Shown here in pieces: positions 58,120 through 64,000 of a DNA stretch of 64,000 bases. The notes under the pieces were generated by a model that searched no databases, was not told the DNA's origin, and saw nothing but the letters and a program-made list of their open reading frames with translations. Source of the DNA: Galdieria partita (taxonomy: Eukaryota; Rhodophyta; Bangiophyceae; Galdieriales; Galdieriaceae); contig BQMJ01000040.1 in assembly GCA_025991245.1 (NCBI GenBank), forward strand, positions 62,001 through 126,000, read 5' to 3'. Each line of letters begins with the position of its first letter. The stretch's first letter is position 1. A program made the translations under genes and the position numbers.

Positions 58120-61100
58120 ATGGCTGAAGATTCTAAAGACTCTACAGTTTGGACGGGAAAGACTATAACCAAACTGATATTGTTAAGAAAAGTTAGTTGG
58201 TGGTGGAGAGCTGATATACTCCTTACAGTAATTCTGTTTTCTATAGTGGGAAGCTTGAAGTTGCAAACCAACATGTTGGACACGGACCTCAGTTTTGGTC
58301 TGAGTCTTGGATCAACGGCTACTATAGTTGCACTCATTCTTTTGTTACAATATTGGTCAGTTGCATTTCGTAAGTGGGTGGGCTATTCTTGTGCAGACTA
58401 CAAGACAGCTACACACGTCATGGTCTATCCAAGACCACACAAGGGAAGTACTGAGCTTCTTCGACTCATAAGCGACAGCAACAACTCAAAGGAATCCATC
58501 AAATATTTTCTATTTCAAAAACGCAGATTTCAGTATTCACCTGTTCGTCAACAGTTTGAAAAGTTGAAATATCCAGCGGAAGAACCACTCGAGTTTTATG
58601 CATCCAACAAAGGATTAGATTCCATAGAAGAGACTATGAACAGATTAAAGACATACGGAGAAAATCGTTTAGAGATTCCCGTGCCCAGTTTCTTAGAACT
58701 TTACAAAGAACAGTTATTGGCGCCTTTCTTCGTATTTCAAGTCTTTTGTGTATTGCTTTGGTGTCTTGATCAGTATTGGAGATATTCTGTTATGACACTT
58801 GTTATGTTATTGATATTCGAAGCTACTGTAGCAAATGGACGAAGGAAGAGTCTTCGGGAGCTTCGAGGAATGAGAAACAAACCTTATCAACTGTACGTTT
58901 ATAGACTTAGAAAGTGGCAAGAGATTGCTTCTACCAAAATAGTTCCTGGTGACATTATTTCAGTTACTAGAACTTCGGAACCAGATGTCGTAGTTCCTTG
59001 TGATGCTCTCGTATTGAATGGCAGTATTGTTGCAGATGAGTCTTTACTAACTGGTGAGTCTATTCCTGTCGTTAAGGATGCTTTGAGTTTAGTTTCTGAA
59101 ACCAATCCGCAGCGTCCTTTGAATATGCGTGGAGAAGATAAGAATTCTGTCATTTTTGGTGGAACTAGACCGCTACAAGTGACTGTATCGGAATCCTTTT
59201 CTTTAAAGGCACCAGACAACGGGGCCATTTGCTACGTTTTAAGAACAGGTTTTGGTTCAGTTCAGGGAAAATTAATGCGAACTATTTTATTGTCGACAGA
59301 AAAAGTGTCCGCAAATACCAAAGAAGCCGCATTTTTGATTCTTTTCTTATTATGCTTTGCTTTAATGTCATCAGCATATGTATTGAAAAAGGGATTGGAG
59401 AGTCAAGAACGTAGCCGTTTTGAGCTTTTATTGCATTGTATATTGATTATTACATCGGTGGTTCCACCGGAGTTGCCCATGCAGTTGGCTATGGCAGTCA
59501 ATTCTAGTTTAGTTGCTTTGACCAAGGAAGGTATCTTTTGTACAGAGCCATATAGGATTCCTTTTGCAGGAATGCTTGATATTTGCTGTTTTGATAAGAC
59601 AGGAACTATTACGCAAGATAATTTGAGATTGAATGGCTTTTGTTTTCCTTTTGAAAAGAGAGACAAAGAGAATGAAGAAGAGGTGAAAAGTCAGGAATTG
59701 GAAGATACTCGTTATTCTCCCAGTCCCATTCATATGGCACCAGTTGATACACTTGTCGTAATTGGAGGTTGTCACTCTGTCACGTGGATGGATGGGGAGT
59801 GGATAGGAGATCCTCTGGAGACGTGTGCTTTAAAGTCATTGGATTGTTCGTTGAGTAAGTCGAATATTTGTACTCTGAAATACGGACAAGATTTGTCAAA
59901 GAAGTTGTCCATCCGAATTGTGCATCGTCATCGCTTTTCTTCAGCTCTTCAGAGAATGAGTGTTATTGCAGAAGTGGATTCACCTTTTTCAAAGCATTCC
60001 GAATTACGAGTACTTACAAAGGGATCTCCTGAGGTTATTGCACAATTGTTAAGTGATTCAGTTGATGCCAAGTATTACGAGGCATATATGTCACTAGCAA
60101 GACAAGGAATGAGAGTCATAGCATTGGCTTACAAGACTTTGGATCGTTCAGTGTCTTTTAATACAGCAGCAGCAATGGAACGCTCTAAAGTTGAGACCAA
60201 CTTGAAGTTTGCTGGTTTTGTTGCTTTTGAAGCTCCATTGAGAAAAGATTCCAGAAAAGCTTGTCGTGCTTTGAGAGACTCTTCACATAAGGTTTCTATG
60301 ATAACTGGAGATTCTGTCTTGACAGCAGTTCATGTTGGTCGTCAAGTGGAAATGATTGACAGACCTTGTTTGATAGCACAAGTTTCTCAACATTCATCTA
60401 CTGAGTTGGAATGGATTTCGGCAACTTCAGGAAAGCATAAACGTCACTATCGACCTGGACAATTCAAAGTACTTGCAGAAAAATATGATCTTTGTATTTC
60501 TGGAGAAGCTTTTGAGTTGGCTGCCCAATTGGAAAGCGAGTTTTATCAGCATCTTGATTGTTTCCGTATTTTTGCTAGAATGAATCCCAACCAGAAAGAA
60601 AGAATACTTACAGCACTGAAGGATAGTGGTCATATCACCCTTATGTGTGGTGATGGTACTAACGATGTTGGTGCACTGAAACATGCACATGTTGGAGTTG
60701 CTTTATTGTCGATTCCTGGAAACAATAAACCACTGATTGGTAAGGAGTCGAAAGATATGTCTGCGCATGCTTCTTTGAATAGTAGCAAACGAAAGTCAAC
60801 AACGCAGACTTCTATGCTATCCAATAGGGAGAAGAATGATACGAGTAGGAAAGGTTCTGGCAGAATATCTGATTCGGCAAGTCATCAATCTGATTGGTTG
60901 AAGAAACTGGAATCATTGCAACAAGACAGCGGAGAAGATGAAGTTCCTCTAGTGAAATTAGGAGATGCATCCATAGCTTCGCCTTTTACTTCTAAGAATA
61001 TGACGATTGATTCGTGCCTTTCTATTGTTAGACAAGGTCGCTGTACTTTAGCAACTACTATGCAGATGTATCAAATCATGGCATTGAATTGTCTAGTCAC

Positions 61101-61695
61101 TGCCTATACTCTCTCCGTTTTGTTTTTACAAGGTGTGAAGTTTGGAGACAAACAAATGTCAACTACAGGTTTTCTATTTGCTATAGTGTTCTTTTTGATT
61201 TCGAGGTCTAAGCCTCTTAAGAAGTTGTCTAAAGAAAGACCTCCGAGTTCGATATTTTCTGCATATATGTTTACTTCCATGATGGGACAGTTTATCATAC
61301 ATACAGCAGCATTGGTATTGGCAAACTATTTTGGAAAAAAGCAACTTCCTGAGGAGTTGACTATCGATGTTGATGGCACTTTTAGTCCCAATATCTTGAA
61401 TACGATGGTATTTTTAGTTTCTACTGCTCAACAAGTCGCCATATTTGCAATCAATTATCGAGGCTACCCTTTTATGGAAGGACTCCTTCAACGTCGTGCT
61501 TTATGGATATCCTTGGCAGGTACATTTGTTGTCATGATATTAGCAGCTGCTGAAGTGAACTTGGAATTGAATGAAGCACTAGAGCTTGTAAAGTTTCCAA
61601 ATAGAGAAATGAAAATGGTCACTTTGCATTTGATTGTATGGGATACTGTTTTAGCTTTTGTACTGGATCGGATTGCTTACAAAATATTACGCTAA
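58120..61695 (+). CDS. P5A-type ATPase (ER transmembrane-helix dislocase, Spf1/ATP13A1)
   Basis: A single exon of 1191 residues. Class marks are PPELPMQLAMAVNSSL in the fourth core helix, which is the P5A signature, then CCFDKTGTITQ with the phosphorylated Asp near residue 492, DESLLTGESIPV in the actuator domain, RKDSRKACRALRDSSHKVSMITGD, and CGDGTNDVGALKHAHVG in the hinge. P5A pumps remove mislocalised tail-anchored or signal-like helices from the ER membrane. A Ser/Lys-rich insert follows the hinge (residues about 880-950). The window also encodes SND3/PHO88, another ER insertion factor. Confidence 0.96.
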   Translation: MAEDSKDSTVWTGKTITKLILLRKVSWWWRADILLTVILFSIVGSLKLQTNMLDTDLSFGLSLGSTATIVALILLLQYWSVAFRKWVGYSCADYKTATHVMVYPRPHKGSTELLRLISDSNNSKESIKYFLFQKRRFQYSPVRQQFEKLKYPAEEPLEFYASNKGLDSIEETMNRLKTYGENRLEIPVPSFLELYKEQLLAPFFVFQVFCVLLWCLDQYWRYSVMTLVMLLIFEATVANGRRKSLRELRGMRNKPYQLYVYRLRKWQEIASTKIVPGDIISVTRTSEPDVVVPCDALVLNGSIVADESLLTGESIPVVKDALSLVSETNPQRPLNMRGEDKNSVIFGGTRPLQVTVSESFSLKAPDNGAICYVLRTGFGSVQGKLMRTILLSTEKVSANTKEAAFLILFLLCFALMSSAYVLKKGLESQERSRFELLLHCILIITSVVPPELPMQLAMAVNSSLVALTKEGIFCTEPYRIPFAGMLDICCFDKTGTITQDNLRLNGFCFPFEKRDKENEEEVKSQELEDTRYSPSPIHMAPVDTLVVIGGCHSVTWMDGEWIGDPLETCALKSLDCSLSKSNICTLKYGQDLSKKLSIRIVHRHRFSSALQRMSVIAEVDSPFSKHSELRVLTKGSPEVIAQLLSDSVDAKYYEAYMSLARQGMRVIALAYKTLDRSVSFNTAAAMERSKVETNLKFAGFVAFEAPLRKDSRKACRALRDSSHKVSMITGDSVLTAVHVGRQVEMIDRPCLIAQVSQHSSTELEWISATSGKHKRHYRPGQFKVLAEKYDLCISGEAFELAAQLESEFYQHLDCFRIFARMNPNQKERILTALKDSGHITLMCGDGTNDVGALKHAHVGVALLSIPGNNKPLIGKESKDMSAHASLNSSKRKSTTQTSMLSNREKNDTSRKGSGRISDSASHQSDWLKKLESLQQDSGEDEVPLVKLGDASIASPFTSKNMTIDSCLSIVRQGRCTLATTMQMYQIMALNCLVTAYTLSVLFLQGVKFGDKQMSTTGFLFAIVFFLISRSKPLKKLSKERPPSSIFSAYMFTSMMGQFIIHTAALVLANYFGKKQLPEELTIDVDGTFSPNILNTMVFLVSTAQQVAIFAINYRGYPFMEGLLQRRALWISLAGTFVVMILAAAEVNLELNEALELVKFPNREMKMVTLHLIVWDTVLAFVLDRIAYKILR

Positions 61696-61764
61696 TAAAA
61701 TGGAGTGATGCATTTCTTCCGATGAGTTTAGAATTTGTGGTGAGATAGAGTTGAACTTCATCCT

Positions 61765-62892
61765 ATGGTTGTTGTCCACTCCAAGGACTATATTGGCTTC
61801 ATTACCAGTAGTCATGGTCTATCTTGTTGTCATCATCAACAAAAGTTCGTATACAGAAGACATTGCAGTATGAAGTTTTTAAGGAGTTGTTCGTCACTCA
61901 AGTCTTCCCGCTGGATAAGAGTGGGGATAACTGGCAAACTGACGTCGACTCAAGACTCTGCAAAAGAGCTTCGGAATGAAAACAAACCAATCATAGAAAC
62001 CACTCACGGCAACAAGAGACAGGAAAACAGTGTTCCTGTTGTGAAGCTGAGTAGAGAGAAGGACGACTTGAAAAGAGTTGCTTTATTTGTTTCTTTATCT
62101 TTTGCTTTGGCAGTTGTATTATATGTTGTCTTAGGTATGCAAACAGCGGTGGAATATCTTACCGCCTATATTATCGAGGAAAGCTTATCCGTCGACAATT
62201 TGTTTGTATTTCTGTTGATATTTCAGTATTTTACAGTTCCTAGAGAGTCACAAGACCGTATTTTATTTTGGGGTATTTTAGGAGCTACTGTTATGAGAGG
62301 TTTGATGATTTGGTCAGGTGCTGAGCTATTGCAGCATTTTCGTTTCATGTCGCTCGTATTTGGTGGCTTTTTACTCTATTCGTCATTTCAGTTTTTGTTT
62401 TCTGGAGAAGAAAAACAATCCAAAATAGAAGACAACAAAGTATACCGCTTTGCTACTCGATGGATACCGTTGACTTTTGAAGATGTCCATCCCGATGCAT
62501 TCTTTGTTGTTGGTCGGAATCAAAAAGGTCAATTGGCCTTGTTGGGTACTCCACTATTGTTGGTATTGTTGATTATTGAATTTTCCGATGTTGTGTTTGC
62601 ATTGGATTCCATTCCTGCAGTTTTAAGTGTTTCCAGTGATCGACTAGTTGTATATGTTTCCAATTTAATGGCTATATTAGGTCTTCGTTCCTTGTTCTTT
62701 GTTTTAAATGATCTTATAGACAAAATGCGGTTCTTGAAACAGTCTTTATCCTTGGTATTGGGGTTTATAGGATGCAAGATGTGTGCACAATATTTTGGAA
62801 GTGATTGGAGTTCCATTGGGTCTTTAGGAGTAGTCACAAGTATACTATCTGTAGGTATATTCTTAAGTTGGCGGTTTCCAACTCAACGTTGA
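61765..62892 (+). CDS. TerC-family integral membrane protein, probably plastid
   Basis: A single exon of 375 residues. The first 110 residues are Ser/Lys-rich and could be a plastid transit sequence. The core has the usual helices and acidic motifs (EESLSVDNLFVFLLIFQYF and IIEFSDVVFALDSIPAVLS) and ends with AILGLRSLFFVLNDLID. In plants the TerC homologue (PDE149) is needed for thylakoid membrane biogenesis and metal homeostasis. Its stop lies 48 bp from the convergent stop of the next gene. Confidence 0.9.
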   Translation: MVVVHSKDYIGFITSSHGLSCCHHQQKFVYRRHCSMKFLRSCSSLKSSRWIRVGITGKLTSTQDSAKELRNENKPIIETTHGNKRQENSVPVVKLSREKDDLKRVALFVSLSFALAVVLYVVLGMQTAVEYLTAYIIEESLSVDNLFVFLLIFQYFTVPRESQDRILFWGILGATVMRGLMIWSGAELLQHFRFMSLVFGGFLLYSSFQFLFSGEEKQSKIEDNKVYRFATRWIPLTFEDVHPDAFFVVGRNQKGQLALLGTPLLLVLLIIEFSDVVFALDSIPAVLSVSSDRLVVYVSNLMAILGLRSLFFVLNDLIDKMRFLKQSLSLVLGFIGCKMCAQYFGSDWSSIGSLGVVTSILSVGIFLSWRFPTQR

Positions 62893-62940
62893 CGATTCAG
62901 TTTTGCATGAAGTGTTCTACAACAGAAATAAAGCCAGTTT

Positions 62941-63655
62941 TTATTTTTTGGCGTGCGTTTTTTTGGAGTCTTTTTCGTCTTCACTTCCACTAGGTGACTC
63001 TGTTGGTCTTGCATTGTCTTCCGAACTGGAAGAAGAACTGCTGTCTTCCTCTGTTTGATTCCTAGAATGGGTTTGGCCACTTCCACTATTACTCGCACCT
63101 GAACCCGTAAACATTGAAAGAAGATTAGGTTCTGGTTTAAATGGTCTTGCCAAAGCACCTTGTGCAGGTTCATTCAACACGTGAATACGAAACTAACAAA
63201 ACGAGGATTATGTGAAAGCCGAAATAAATACAAAAGTCACCAACCATAGCATCGTCCATAATACGGAGAATTCCCATGGCCGACTGTAAAACGACAGGAG
63301 TAAGTGCCTTCATTTTGAGGTGCATGAACGCCAAAAAGATTGCATTCATAAGAAGGGAAGACCTAGCTTTGGATAATTCCCCCAAGTCATATTGTTCAAC
63401 CGTAACTCTTGTAGCATGAGAAGAAGAGGATCTTCCAAAGAACCCTGACGGTTGGGGTGGAACTTCAATCACGGTTTGATCGTGTTTGCGTTCTACCAAA
63501 CTCTTGATATAAAAGTTGAGAGCAATGCTGCAACCAAAGTACAGAGTAAATAATGCACGAGTATAAAATAGTACTGTAGTGTCTTCTGGATTCACATTCT
63601 TCATAAGCGTCATCACAGCAAATACTAGAATCAAGTTCTTTACGGGGGACACCAT
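62941..63655 (-). CDS. SND3/PHO88 ER targeting protein
   Basis: Exons 63245-63655 and 62941-63192 encode 220 residues from MVSPVKNLILVFAVMTLMK. SND3 (Pho88) works with SND1 and SND2 in an SRP-independent route into the ER. Marks include DQTVIEVP, RVTVEQYDLGELSKA, AFMHLKMKALTPVVLQSAM and, across the 52-nt intron, FRIHVLNEPAQGALARPFK, which matches the family's ending 'G.L.RPF'. A Ser/Asp-rich acidic tail ends in KKTHAKK. Hydrophobic helices fit the known topology. Confidence 0.9.
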
Positions 63656-63870
63656 TGTGCTTCGTCTCTCTTTTCGTCGTGAACAGCACAAAATGCCCAA
63701 ACGACTTTGGCCAACCGATCCAAGTTGAAATGTTATGCATTGGTTTTCAAGTGTGCCATAGAATTCAATAGGACAAAGGTATATGAGTAACGGTTTTCTA
63801 TTGAGGGAGTGCGTATTCTAACACAAGTTGTTGTATTCCAGACTGTGGAATTTTGCATTGCACATATAGG

Positions 63871-64000
63871 ATGGCGTTGACAAGCAATATTGCTAAATTA
63901 GATCCTTTGCTATTTCTAGTAGCAGTCGGTTTACTAGTAGTTGCTTTGATATTAGATAATACCCATCCGACAAACAGACCTTTTTTCTTGGAAGATGCAA
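63871..64000 (+). CDS. Start of an unknown membrane protein (partial)
   Basis: The ATG at 63871 opens a frame running off the right edge: MALTSNIAKLDPLLFLVAVG, then a continued hydrophobic run (LLVVALILDN) and THPTNRPFFLEDA. It looks like a signal anchor near the N-terminus with the main domain outside the window. It diverges from SND3/PHO88, 215 bp apart. Identity unknown. Confidence 0.55.
   Translation, partial: MALTSNIAKLDPLLFLVAVGLLVVALILDNTHPTNRPFFLEDA

Overview
This is nuclear DNA of a eukaryote with a compact genome. Almost every long gene is cut by very short GT-AG introns, mostly 41-57 nt with outliers from 36 to 86 nt. Gene spacing is often under 100 bp, coding regions are moderately AT-rich, and both strands are used about equally. 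Eukaryote-only genes (fibrillarin, SF3A2, VPS13, V-ATPase B, Rab11, SND3/PHO88, P5A-ATPase, DNA ligase IV) sit beside plastid- or mitochondrion-type ones (TerC, Obg, PAM16, YqgF). The best fit is a unicellular red alga of the Galdieria type (Cyanidiophyceae). That is inferred from intron size, density and gene content, not from a database match. I see no transposon, virus-like element, CRISPR array or rRNA gene, and no tRNA gene I can support.

0-14.5 kb: a PLP-dependent transsulfuration-type enzyme, a large tail-anchored protein with two EF-hand/p25-alpha-like segments, and a GATase-1 protein on +. Then a tight minus-strand run: DUF202 membrane protein, an mL50-like mitochondrial ribosomal protein, a PLC-like phosphodiesterase with an N-terminal membrane anchor, isovaleryl-CoA dehydrogenase with an 8-nt micro-exon, and DNA ligase IV with about 18 exons.

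14.5-19.2 kb: the most unusual gene, an intronless secreted protein of about 1541 residues. It is built from nested tandem repeats: thirteen 54-residue modules in runs of 3, 4, 4 and 2, separated by 76-residue modules, with NFS/NFT glycosylation sites at fixed spacing.

19.8-35.2 kb: fibrillarin, SF3A2 and TDP1 on +. TDP1 ends 58 bp inside the tail of a convergent 8.6 kb VPS13-like lipid-transfer gene. A J-protein gene lies 34 bp upstream of VPS13, followed by nine-exon V-ATPase subunit B with a GC-AG intron.

35.2-43 kb: small membrane-protein genes and two neighbouring minus-strand genes that share an apparently undescribed C-x2-C-x11-H-x3-C finger with a W-[AP]-P-N core. A CEP44-like coiled-coil gene lies between them. 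PAM16 follows.

43-64 kb: YqgF, mitochondrial-type Obg, Rab11, an ELMO-domain gene divergent from a nitrilase (39 bp between start codons), and a signal-peptide membrane protein whose ATG overlaps the nitrilase stop as ATGA. Then a two-TM protein, a MED27-like protein, a serine-rich unknown and a gene-poor 2 kb. Last come a bZIP factor, an eight-exon cystathionine gamma-lyase, a TMEM223-like mitochondrial protein, the ER P5A-ATPase, a plastid TerC, SND3/PHO88 and the start of an unknown membrane protein. Together the products cover sulfur amino acid and leucine catabolism, DNA end repair, RNA processing, ER insertion and quality control, vesicle traffic and organelle biogenesis. They are neighbours by genome compaction, not an operon.
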